Of a stretch of 45,785 bases of DNA, positions 25,336 through 33,025 are shown in pieces. The stretch covers positions 1-45,785 of the forward strand of contig JAIPBS010000032.1 of the NCBI GenBank assembly GCA_021738625.1, given 5' to 3'. This DNA is from Bacteroidales bacterium. Its GTDB lineage: Bacteria > Bacteroidota > Bacteroidia > Bacteroidales > JAIOZK01. The notes under the pieces were generated by a model. That model did not search any database. It had not been told where the DNA came from and saw only the letters and a program-made list of their open reading frames with translations. Within the stretch, counting starts at the first letter, position 1, and each line of letters opens with the position of its first letter. The position numbers and the translations under genes were made by a program.

Positions 25336-25424
25336 ACTTTGTGAAACTTTGTGCCTACTTTGAGGTTCTTTGTGAAATAGCTATACCACAAAGTTGCCCA
25401 AAGAATCACAAAGTTACTCAAAGA
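25336..25424. repeat. cluster of CTTTGTG / CACAAAG inverted and direct repeats
   Basis: The left arm contains ACTTTGTG twice, ACTTTGAG and TTCTTTGTG; the right arm contains CACAAAGTT twice plus CCAAAGAAT and TCAAAGATT, the complementary units. The whole can fold into an imperfect long hairpin. It begins 14 bases upstream of the GxxExxY start. From memory, such CACAAAG-rich units are frequent next to GxxExxY genes in Bacteroidota. Confidence 0.6.
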
Positions 25425-25557
25425 TTATGCATTAAAGAATCTTATGAAATATGCATAGCACTCGAAATTAGATTTAACCCTCCTTTATAGTACCAAGCTT
25501 TATCTTATCAATAATCTGTATCTTTAATATTTCATTCACAAACTAAAATCTAAAAAA

Positions 25558-26289
25558 ATGTCAATACTCATAGTAGGCGCCAGTGGCGCAACGGGTATAA
25601 GATTGGTTGAGGAGATGCTCCATCGCGGACATGATGTAAAGGCGATTGTGCGGTCACCAGATAGACTCCCTGAAGCCATAAGAAATCATGCAGCTTTGGA
25701 TATTATCACTGCCAGTGTTTTGGAATTATCCGATAAAGAGCTGAAACTGCATGTTGCAGGCTGTGATGCAGTTGCTTCTTGCCTGGGCCATAACCTGACT
25801 TTTAAGGGGATATATGGCAAACCGCGCCGCCTGGTTACCGATGCAACCCGACGCTTGTGTTTGGCGATCAAAGCCAATAAATCTGCGGCACCAATTAAAT
25901 ATGTGTTGATGAATACGGTTGCCAACCGCAATCGCGATCTCAAGGAACCCATTCCATTTGCCCAAAAAATCATGATTGGTATGCTTCGGCTTTTTCTTCC
26001 TCCACAAGCTGACAATGAACAGGCGGCAGAATACCTGAGAACCGTCATTGGTCAAAACGATAAAGCCATCGGGTGGGCTGCAGTGCGGCCTTCATCTTTA
26101 ATTGATGAGGATGAGGCTTCTGAAATTGAAGTTTTCCCATCTCCAACAAGAAGTATTGTAAATGATGGTCAGGTCAGCCGGATCAACGTGGGCCACTTTA
26201 TGGCAGATCTTATCACGAATGATGAACTGTGGCAACAATGGAAGGGACAAATGCCGGTAGTTTATAACAAAGGAACCGCATATAAATAA
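25558..26289 (+). CDS. NAD(P)-binding protein (NmrA/SDR-a5-like)
   Basis: A 243-residue atypical SDR. It starts MSILIVGASGATGIRLVEEM (GxxGxxG dinucleotide motif with the following helix), then RGHDVKAIVRSPD (NADP preference suggested by the Arg), VASCLGHNL, and YVLMNTVAN. No YxxxK is seen, as in NmrA-like proteins and flavin-reductase-type SDRs. The role is probably reduction of a small substrate or redox sensing; the substrate is unknown. It stands alone after the repeat cluster. Confidence 0.8.
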   Translation: MSILIVGASGATGIRLVEEMLHRGHDVKAIVRSPDRLPEAIRNHAALDIITASVLELSDKELKLHVAGCDAVASCLGHNLTFKGIYGKPRRLVTDATRRLCLAIKANKSAAPIKYVLMNTVANRNRDLKEPIPFAQKIMIGMLRLFLPPQADNEQAAEYLRTVIGQNDKAIGWAAVRPSSLIDEDEASEIEVFPSPTRSIVNDGQVSRINVGHFMADLITNDELWQQWKGQMPVVYNKGTAYK

Positions 26290-26385
26290 TTGCACAGAAC
26301 GTGAAAAAGGAATTTGCATTCATCGTATTCTTTTTTATTTGCTTCGGTCTTGTTGGAAATTTTGATGCAAAATAATAAATCGCTA

Positions 26386-27192
26386 ATGGACAGTTTTGAA
26401 AATAACAGGCAGAGTTGGAACGAATTAACAACTTTACATATAGATTCTGATTTTTATGATGTTGCCGGTTTCAGGAAAGGGAAATCTTCACTAAAACATA
26501 TAGAAATTGAGGAATTAGGTGAAGTTGAGGGAAAGAGCCTTCTTCACCTGCAGTGTCATTTTGGATTGGATACTTTATCGTTGGCACGACAGGGAGCAAA
26601 GGTTGTGGGTGTTGACATTTCTGATACTTCCATACAAAAAGCCACGGAACTGGCCGATGAGTTAAATATACCGGCAAAATTTATTCGGTCAAATGTGTAT
26701 GATATTGAAAATGTTTTAGATGACACTTTTGACATTGTTTACACCTCATATGGAGCCATTAACTGGTTGAATGACCTTGATGCGTGGGCAAAGATTATCA
26801 ATCGCTATCTGAAACCAAACGGCATTTTTTATATGGTGGAATTCCATCCGTTTATTTACACATTAAATCATAAGGCTGAAATTGCGGATAGCTATTTCAA
26901 GTCAGAACCACTTGAGTCAGTTGTTGAGCATTCGTATACTGACAAATCAAGGGTTTCAAAAAAGAACCTAAAACACCTTGAATGGCATCACAGCTTGAGT
27001 GAAGTTGTAAATAGTTTAATCTCTAACGGACTGACCATTGAGTTTTTGAACGAATTTCCCTACCAGGTTTACAATTGTTTTCCCAATTTAAAAGAAGTCG
27101 AAAGCGGAAAGTGGGTCTCTGAAAAATATGGAGAGAAGATTCCCCATATGTTTTCTGTAAAAGCAAAGAAGGTAGGGAGCGATCGTTTGTAA
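26386..27192 (+). CDS. class I SAM-dependent methyltransferase
   Basis: A 268-residue methyltransferase starting MDSFENNRQSWNELT. SAM-binding motif I is LLHLQCHFGLDTLSLARQG (with QCHFG in place of the common GxGxG), the acidic end of strand 2 is VVGVDIS, motif II is FDIVYTSYGAINWLND, and motif III is YLKPNGIFYMVEFHP. This matches the cypemycin/ubiquinone-like methyltransferase group common in Bacteroidota and Firmicutes. Substrate unknown. Met at 26386 is chosen because upstream in-frame sequence is hydrophobic and unlike the family. The gene is convergent with the six-gene exported-protein operon (24 bases). Confidence 0.8.
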   Translation: MDSFENNRQSWNELTTLHIDSDFYDVAGFRKGKSSLKHIEIEELGEVEGKSLLHLQCHFGLDTLSLARQGAKVVGVDISDTSIQKATELADELNIPAKFIRSNVYDIENVLDDTFDIVYTSYGAINWLNDLDAWAKIINRYLKPNGIFYMVEFHPFIYTLNHKAEIADSYFKSEPLESVVEHSYTDKSRVSKKNLKHLEWHHSLSEVVNSLISNGLTIEFLNEFPYQVYNCFPNLKEVESGKWVSEKYGEKIPHMFSVKAKKVGSDRL

Positions 27193-27216
27193 AACTAAAA
27201 ATAAATTCCCACCAGT

Positions 27217-28677
27217 TTAATGTTCATTCATCTCATCCAGCATTTTTGTAATTTCTCCATTCCCGGGATTTAATTGCCTGGCTTTTAACAAGGCTTGTTT
27301 GGATAAGGCCAGGTCTCCATTTTCCTTGTATGCGAAACCTAAATCGAAATTGGCCTTCCACGAATCGGGATGATGTGTTGTATTGAAGGTTAACAGTTGA
27401 ATTGCGGTGCTAATCTCGTTATCAATAAACATCTTCCCCAGCATATTGATCTCGTTTTCCTTTGTTTTAAAAATTTCCTGATTCTGGTTTAGGAAAATCA
27501 TGGCCGTATCCATGCCATTTGCCAATATTGAATTACAAAGTTGCATAGTAAGTGAGTTATCAATTGTTTTCGGTTGCACGTATTCGTTGGTTTGAAAAAT
27601 AATTTTATGCTCTGATGATGTGCCAGCTTGTAAATATGTGTTAAAAAAAAGCAGGGCAATGCTGCAAATGGAGTCAAAGCTATCGCAGAATTGATTTATT
27701 GATTCCTGAGAAGAACACGTGTTAAAGAAATTCCAAAAAGAGACAAAGCCGTTATGATCCAGGTAAGGCATACGAATCAGGTATTTATCTGCTGAAATTA
27801 TGGAATTGTAATAGGGATAAATCGAGAAGTTTTCAAAGTTATTGACTACCAGGCAATGAGGAACATTCGTGTTTTCAAGATCAAAGTCCTCCATCTTAAA
27901 AAGCGTCATGTAGTATCCATACTCCTGACTGCCATCCATACTAAACACTGCCTTTACCTTTTGGTGCTTCATTTGAAAAATGGCATTCGCCGGCCCGCCG
28001 CTGCTAAAGTCCATCAATCCCAGGCTGCTGTATTCAATTTTCAGGCTATCCTCAAAATAGGCAAGCATATACTCCATATCCTCTACCTGTGCCAGTATGC
28101 TTTGTTCATGGTTTTCCCTTTTTATTGAATTTTCACCGGCCGACCCAACCGAAAGTACCAGATAACCATGACTTGCCAGATACTCAAATATTACATGGTT
28201 TTGAACAGCGGATTTGCTGTTGGAGGGAGCGTAAATAATTAAGGGAAATTTCTGTTTTTGTTTTGCCATCGGGATTCCATGTTTTGCGATTACAGGACAA
28301 TCCAGGATCTGTTGGGTAGTAATGTTCGTATCCAAACCGAACCTTTGTTTGGCAAATCCAGCATAGGCATCTACAAAATTGAAACTGTGTTCATCAACCT
28401 CCGAAGCGGGTCTGTTGAAATCTTCACGAATAGCAATCAGGTCGATGTAATCCCTGAAATAAAGACTTTCCTTTTTTGCATTTCCATCGGCGGGATACCA
28501 GAAATGGATTAACAATGGCCTTGCAATGGTGTCGCTGTTCACAATGTACTTTCTGGAAACATCATGGGTTTTATAATCATTAAAGCCTACTTCATACGAT
28601 CCTTTTTCTAAATCCTGGGCATGACAAAGGCCGGTTGATGCAATGAAAAGAAAAATGATAAGATAGTTGATTTTCAT
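27217..28677 (-). CDS. exported alpha/beta hydrolase with C-terminal TPR
   Basis: A 486-residue protein: signal peptide (1-20, ending CHAQ), an alpha/beta hydrolase domain resembling platelet-activating-factor acetylhydrolase/dienelactone hydrolase (FPLIIYAPSNS for the oxyanion strand; LGLMDFSSGGPANA as nucleophile elbow; PYLDHNGFVSFW containing the probable catalytic His), and a TPR pair at the end (FDLGFAYKENGDLALSKQAL). The elbow has D-F-S-S-G where the usual pattern is G-x-S-x-G, which may alter activity. Last gene of the minus-strand operon, 24 bases after the thioredoxin-like gene. Confidence 0.75.
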   Translation of the reverse strand: MKINYLIIFLFIASTGLCHAQDLEKGSYEVGFNDYKTHDVSRKYIVNSDTIARPLLIHFWYPADGNAKKESLYFRDYIDLIAIREDFNRPASEVDEHSFNFVDAYAGFAKQRFGLDTNITTQQILDCPVIAKHGIPMAKQKQKFPLIIYAPSNSKSAVQNHVIFEYLASHGYLVLSVGSAGENSIKRENHEQSILAQVEDMEYMLAYFEDSLKIEYSSLGLMDFSSGGPANAIFQMKHQKVKAVFSMDGSQEYGYYMTLFKMEDFDLENTNVPHCLVVNNFENFSIYPYYNSIISADKYLIRMPYLDHNGFVSFWNFFNTCSSQESINQFCDSFDSICSIALLFFNTYLQAGTSSEHKIIFQTNEYVQPKTIDNSLTMQLCNSILANGMDTAMIFLNQNQEIFKTKENEINMLGKMFIDNEISTAIQLLTFNTTHHPDSWKANFDLGFAYKENGDLALSKQALLKARQLNPGNGEITKMLDEMNEH

Positions 28678-28701
28678 AATGGTGTATTTATTTAGTAATC
28701 T

Positions 28702-29916
28702 TTAAATTAATTTGTTGATCGCATCTCGAATTTTTTTATCCGTGCTGCCTTTCCCATACCCCTTTATCACTTCACGAACTACCCTGTTTTCATCAAGGAT
28801 GAAAAACCGTGGCACCCCTTGTATTTGATAACTGCTGCTTACCTCTTTACTGGATCTAATGAATGTATAGTTGATGTTATTTCTTTCCTGATATTTTGAA
28901 AGTGCATTCCAGGATTTACTCCAACATTCAATGCTGACTAACTTAAAATCCTTGTTATCATATTCTGTGTCCAGTTGATTCAGGAAAGGAATAGAAGCTA
29001 AACAGGCACCGCAACTCACCCCGGTGAACTGAATCAGTATCACTTTGCTTTCTAAATTCTCTAAGGAAATTATGTTGTTGTTGCTGTCACGCAATACCCA
29101 ATCAGGGGCTGTTTTTCCTACAAGATTTGCTGTTACTGCTTCTTTATATGCTGTGCTGTACTGAATTGAAAAGTCAGATGGAAAATAGTCTGTTGCCTTA
29201 AAATCCTCAAGAAGGATATGATTTAATTTTACATCTTTAATCGCAGTAACACTTATATCGTGCGGCATTTCTCTTCTGAGACGGTAAGGAAGGCCATCTG
29301 ATTTATCAATCCATATTTGATATCTGGAGACCTCTCCTTTGCTTGAGCCGTATATGTTAGGGAAATAAATAATGCGATTGCCAATAACTTCAGCAATGGT
29401 ATCGTAAATCGAAAAACTATACTGAATTGTAGTCCCCATATCATTTGATTCGATCAGGATGCTGTCATTTGTTTCAAGGGCATATTGAAGCAATGTTTTG
29501 ATTTTTGTAAAAAATGGACCATTGATATACCTTAATGATGACTTCCCGGATTTTAAACTATCAATAACAATTGTTTTTTCGTCCGGAACAGCAGTAGCCT
29601 TCATATGTCCATCATAGCAAAAATCAGGCATCGATGTATCTCCATTCTGGAACCACACAAAGCTCGCGCCCTGGAAGGTGTCTGCCCTGTTGACATACTC
29701 CTTGTAATATCTTATCGAGGTAAATGCGGGAACAGTATCGCCGGGAGCAAATGGAGTCATGGTTGCATAGTATGTGGCAGAATTTATCTGCTCAAGTTTA
29801 TACAAAACATCTCTGAGTCGTTCTTCTGAACTTTTCTCTTTTACGAAAAGCTTTATTGATAAAAATGAGACCAGCAGGATTAAGATTACCGCCGGGAGTA
29901 AAAAGGACTTTTTCAT
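28702..29916 (-). CDS. TlpA-like thioredoxin-fold protein
   Basis: A 404-residue exported or membrane-anchored protein with one N-terminal helix (about 5-24). Residues about 30-260 form a beta-rich domain seen in many Bacteroidota TlpA-like proteins. Residues about 265-404 are the thioredoxin domain (VGKTAPDWVLRDSNNNIISL, then GVSCGACLASIPFL with the CGAC active site, and the cis-Pro in GVPRFFILDE). It should reduce or isomerise disulfides in the periplasm, possibly of the neighbouring exported proteins. Fifteen bases separate it from the serine hydrolase gene upstream in the operon. Confidence 0.85.
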   Translation of the reverse strand: MKKSFLLPAVILILLVSFLSIKLFVKEKSSEERLRDVLYKLEQINSATYYATMTPFAPGDTVPAFTSIRYYKEYVNRADTFQGASFVWFQNGDTSMPDFCYDGHMKATAVPDEKTIVIDSLKSGKSSLRYINGPFFTKIKTLLQYALETNDSILIESNDMGTTIQYSFSIYDTIAEVIGNRIIYFPNIYGSSKGEVSRYQIWIDKSDGLPYRLRREMPHDISVTAIKDVKLNHILLEDFKATDYFPSDFSIQYSTAYKEAVTANLVGKTAPDWVLRDSNNNIISLENLESKVILIQFTGVSCGACLASIPFLNQLDTEYDNKDFKLVSIECWSKSWNALSKYQERNNINYTFIRSSKEVSSSYQIQGVPRFFILDENRVVREVIKGYGKGSTDKKIRDAINKLI

Positions 29917-29931
29917 TTTATTAGTAGCTAT

Positions 29932-30996
29932 TTATTTGGGTTCATATAACTTAACAGCATTCATTAATAGCAGCTGAGTAATTCTGGCACTATTGCTCTT
30001 TCCATACACTGAATTTGTTTTATAGGCTATCACAACATCGATTTCAGGAAAAACACTAATACTTTGCCCCATCGCTCCAAGGGCAGAATAAGCATTTTTG
30101 AATCTTTCGTCGGTCGGGTTTTCAAATAGCCACCACATATATCCATAACCATAGTGACTAAATAGGTCTTTCAATATTGGAACATTTTCGATCATTTCTC
30201 CAGACGTTGTTCGTTGTTTTAACATCTCATTTACCCACTCTTCTGATATGACTTGCTTTTTATTCCACTTACCTTGATTGAGCATTAGTAAGCCAATGCG
30301 AGCCATATCTCTTGTGGAAAACCACATATGGTAAGCAGGGAATACTGATATTGTTGAATCGCTATATTTTCGTTGTAAGGATCTGTCCCAATCCTGCATT
30401 CCAAGAGGTATGGCCAGCTGTTCTTCGACATCATCGTAAATATTTTTGCCGCTTTCCTGTTCAAAAATGTATCCTGCCAAATTAAAATCATAATTGCTGT
30501 AAAGCCAGTAAGATCCCGGTTCTTTGGTCCCTCTTTCCGGTGCGAAATCGCGAAAATCTCCTCCATTTGATCCTGTTAAATAGATACCTGATCGTGCCGA
30601 AATCAGATCCTTAATGCTCGCTTTTTTTTCAATTGGCAACATTTCCTTTACGTCCTGAATCCCTAATTCATTTAATGTCTCATCTAAATTAACATCACCA
30701 TTATCAACATATTTCCCAAATAGCATGGACAACACACTTTTGCGACAAGAAGCAATGTAGCTGTTTTCTTCAATGTTGCCATAATCAAAAACAATTTGCC
30801 CTTTATGAATAATTAAATACCCGGTTATGTGAGTGCTATCTATAATGTATTGCTTGAATTCTTCCATCTTTTTTAAATTCCAACCATCTGATTCGGGATC
30901 TTCATTATATGACCAATCCTGGCTTGGAAAAACTTGTGCAACTACAGTTGTTGCGAATAGAAAAAATAAAATTAGAAAGGATATTGAATTTTTCAT
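29932..30996 (-). CDS. serine hydrolase, class C beta-lactamase-like
   Basis: A 354-residue exported protein: signal peptide (1-20, ending VVAQ), then the penicillin-binding/beta-lactamase class C fold. SxxK is present as SCRK in ASCRKSVLSMLFG, YxN as YSNYDFNLAGY, and a late region YGYGYMWW lies where the third motif is expected. Such proteins act as esterases, peptidases or D-aminopeptidases more often than as true beta-lactamases. It is the fourth gene of the operon; 47 bases follow the NTF2-like gene. Confidence 0.85.
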   Translation of the reverse strand: MKNSISFLILFFLFATTVVAQVFPSQDWSYNEDPESDGWNLKKMEEFKQYIIDSTHITGYLIIHKGQIVFDYGNIEENSYIASCRKSVLSMLFGKYVDNGDVNLDETLNELGIQDVKEMLPIEKKASIKDLISARSGIYLTGSNGGDFRDFAPERGTKEPGSYWLYSNYDFNLAGYIFEQESGKNIYDDVEEQLAIPLGMQDWDRSLQRKYSDSTISVFPAYHMWFSTRDMARIGLLMLNQGKWNKKQVISEEWVNEMLKQRTTSGEMIENVPILKDLFSHYGYGYMWWLFENPTDERFKNAYSALGAMGQSISVFPEIDVVIAYKTNSVYGKSNSARITQLLLMNAVKLYEPK

Positions 30997-31043
30997 CTTA
31001 TTAGATTTTATTGCTGCTACTTTTGTTAAACCTCGTAACCATT

Positions 31044-31565
31044 TTATTTTTTGACAATCTCCGGATCACCATGAGATCCATGGTAATGCACAATTTTCCA
31101 ATCGTTTTCTTCTTCTCTGCATGTTAGGGTAACTGCTCCTGGGGTACGTTCGTGAATACCTTCCTTAGAAATACTATCCCAAATATAAACCATCGTTACC
31201 ACCCCAGACTTAGCCGACAATACGACGGTTTCAATATATTCTATCTCGTGGGTATAGGATTTGAAGAAGTAATCATCGTCGGACATGAAATTAGGAACAC
31301 CATTGGCCCATTTACTGTATGTGTCGATATTAATACCATCAATCACAAGATGAAAATCATCACTTTGTGTAAATAATGCGACCGCTGCTTCCGGATTGAA
31401 TGGAGGTTCCCAACTTTTTAAAAAATCTTTTGCTATCGTTTCCAGCTTATTTTTGATTGCCTCTTGTTGGTCAATAGAGAATTCAGCCTTTTCATCAGGA
31501 CCTGGTTGATTACAGCTACAAAGCAGAATCAAAATAGAGAAGGATAAGGATATTATTGTTTTCAT
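31044..31565 (-). CDS. NTF2-like lipoprotein
   Basis: A 173-residue protein with a lipoprotein signal (LSFSILILLCSC, lipid Cys18) and a SnoaL/DUF4440-type NTF2-like domain (about 30-173: KDFLKSWEPPFNPEAAVALFTQ, the ending WKIVHYHGSHGD). The start codon overlaps the stop of the preceding VCBS gene in an ATGA arrangement, which shows translational coupling. A similar NTF2-like gene sits beside a PD40 gene at 23.1 kb. No catalytic residues can be named. Confidence 0.8.
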   Translation of the reverse strand: MKTIISLSFSILILLCSCNQPGPDEKAEFSIDQQEAIKNKLETIAKDFLKSWEPPFNPEAAVALFTQSDDFHLVIDGINIDTYSKWANGVPNFMSDDDYFFKSYTHEIEYIETVVLSAKSGVVTMVYIWDSISKEGIHERTPGAVTLTCREEENDWKIVHYHGSHGDPEIVKK

Positions 31566-33004
31566 AATAAAAACTTATGAGGTTTAACGTTGAGTGTATG
31601 CGTAGTGGTCGATTTCAGAGCTTTTTGCCATAAAGCAGAGATGATGTTGCGACAAGTCACAAACCAAACATCCTTATTCCCATATCCGCCTTCAATCCCC
31701 ATTGAGTAGAAATAAAGTTTATTTCCATCGGGAGTAACAGCCACCTGGCAATGTTCCGCCCAGGTGGAATCGGAAACTATACCGGGGGCAATTACTTCCG
31801 GGGTCAAAGCTGGAAGCTTTAGCCCAAAATAAGCATCTTTTGATTTAAGAAAATGACTGCTTTCAAAAGCTTTGCTAAGCCATATTTCAACAGGACAAGG
31901 AACAGAGGCATACTTATTCTTTGGATCTAATTTTACATTTACAACAACAGCATCTACGTTGCCATCTTTATTCATATCGCCTAGGGCTATTGCTGCACTA
32001 TTTGAGTTTCCCAGGCTGAGCTTACTATCTGTAAAGTGTCCATTGCCGTCATTATACCAAACCCTGTTGGGGGCTCCATCGCCAAGAGGAACTTTGCCAT
32101 GGCAGATAAATAAATCAAGATCGCCATCATCATCAAAGTCAGCAGTTTTTGCAGCGTTGGAATTATTACCGAGTACCTGACCACTATCTTTAAAGTTTCC
32201 TTTTCCATCATTAAATAGGATCATATTTCCTATATTTCCATTACTGGCAAGAAATAAATCCAGGTCATCATCATTATCAAAATCACATAAAATGGCATTT
32301 CGACTTACTGCATTAGAAATATCGTGGCTCCTTTCAGTAAACTTCTTTTCGGCACTACCAAACCAGATTTTGTTTTCAGCATGTTTCATTCCAGGAGGCG
32401 GTGTGTGTGGAATAGCCAGATAGATATCGGTAAAACCATCACTATTAATGTCACCGAAAGCATAATTTGCCTGTCCCCAACCTCCAAGACTTTTTCCTGT
32501 ATTTGTAAAGTTGCCTTTGCCATCGTTCATTAGGATTCTGTCGGTAGTCTGAGAACAACTGATTATATCATTATCCCCATCGTCATCAATGTCAAATATT
32601 ACAGCAGAATGCATTACGATATCTGAAGACAGGAATTTGGTAAAGCTGTAATGATTTGTTCCATCGTTTAAATAAATACTGTCAGTATTCACAACATCGA
32701 CAAATCCATCAGCGTTTAGGTCTCCAAAACTTACAAAAATACCAGAGCCAAAGCTGAGATCTGTTTCATAAATATTTCCATTCCCATCGTTTAGCCAGGT
32801 TTTGCCACCAAAATATGCATCCAGGTTACCATCCCCGTTAATGTCTACCAGTTTGATATCCCAGGCATTCGTAGTTTGTATGCTTTGTCCATTTGGCATG
32901 AATGATATCTGAGACCTGACCGAACTAAGGTGCAATACAAATATCACAAGGCCAATTATTATCCTGAAATTTTTAGCGATTGATTTAAAATGTTTTTTTT
33001 CCAT
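31562..33004 (-). CDS. VCBS/FG-GAP repeat protein with truncated PD40 tail
   Basis: A 480-residue exported protein: signal peptide (about 1-31), then at least six VCBS/FG-GAP repeats (about 45-380), each with a calcium-binding DxDxDGxxD loop (DINGDGNLDAYF, DIDDDGDNDII, DFDNDDDLDLF, DFDDDGDLDLF, DMNKDGNVDAV), as in integrin-like propellers. Residues about 390-450 are different: YFGLKLPALTPEVIAP and VAVTPDGNKLYFYSMG match the opening and first blade of the PD40 proteins in this window. The tail then ends in about 30 unrelated residues, so the PD40 part is cut short. The stop codon overlaps the next start (ATGA), so the present end is used in the operon. Confidence 0.75.
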   Translation of the reverse strand: MEKKHFKSIAKNFRIIIGLVIFVLHLSSVRSQISFMPNGQSIQTTNAWDIKLVDINGDGNLDAYFGGKTWLNDGNGNIYETDLSFGSGIFVSFGDLNADGFVDVVNTDSIYLNDGTNHYSFTKFLSSDIVMHSAVIFDIDDDGDNDIISCSQTTDRILMNDGKGNFTNTGKSLGGWGQANYAFGDINSDGFTDIYLAIPHTPPPGMKHAENKIWFGSAEKKFTERSHDISNAVSRNAILCDFDNDDDLDLFLASNGNIGNMILFNDGKGNFKDSGQVLGNNSNAAKTADFDDDGDLDLFICHGKVPLGDGAPNRVWYNDGNGHFTDSKLSLGNSNSAAIALGDMNKDGNVDAVVVNVKLDPKNKYASVPCPVEIWLSKAFESSHFLKSKDAYFGLKLPALTPEVIAPGIVSDSTWAEHCQVAVTPDGNKLYFYSMGIEGGYGNKDVWFVTCRNIISALWQKALKSTTTHTLNVKPHKFLL

Positions 33005-33025
33005 GATTGCTTCATTTTCATTTCT

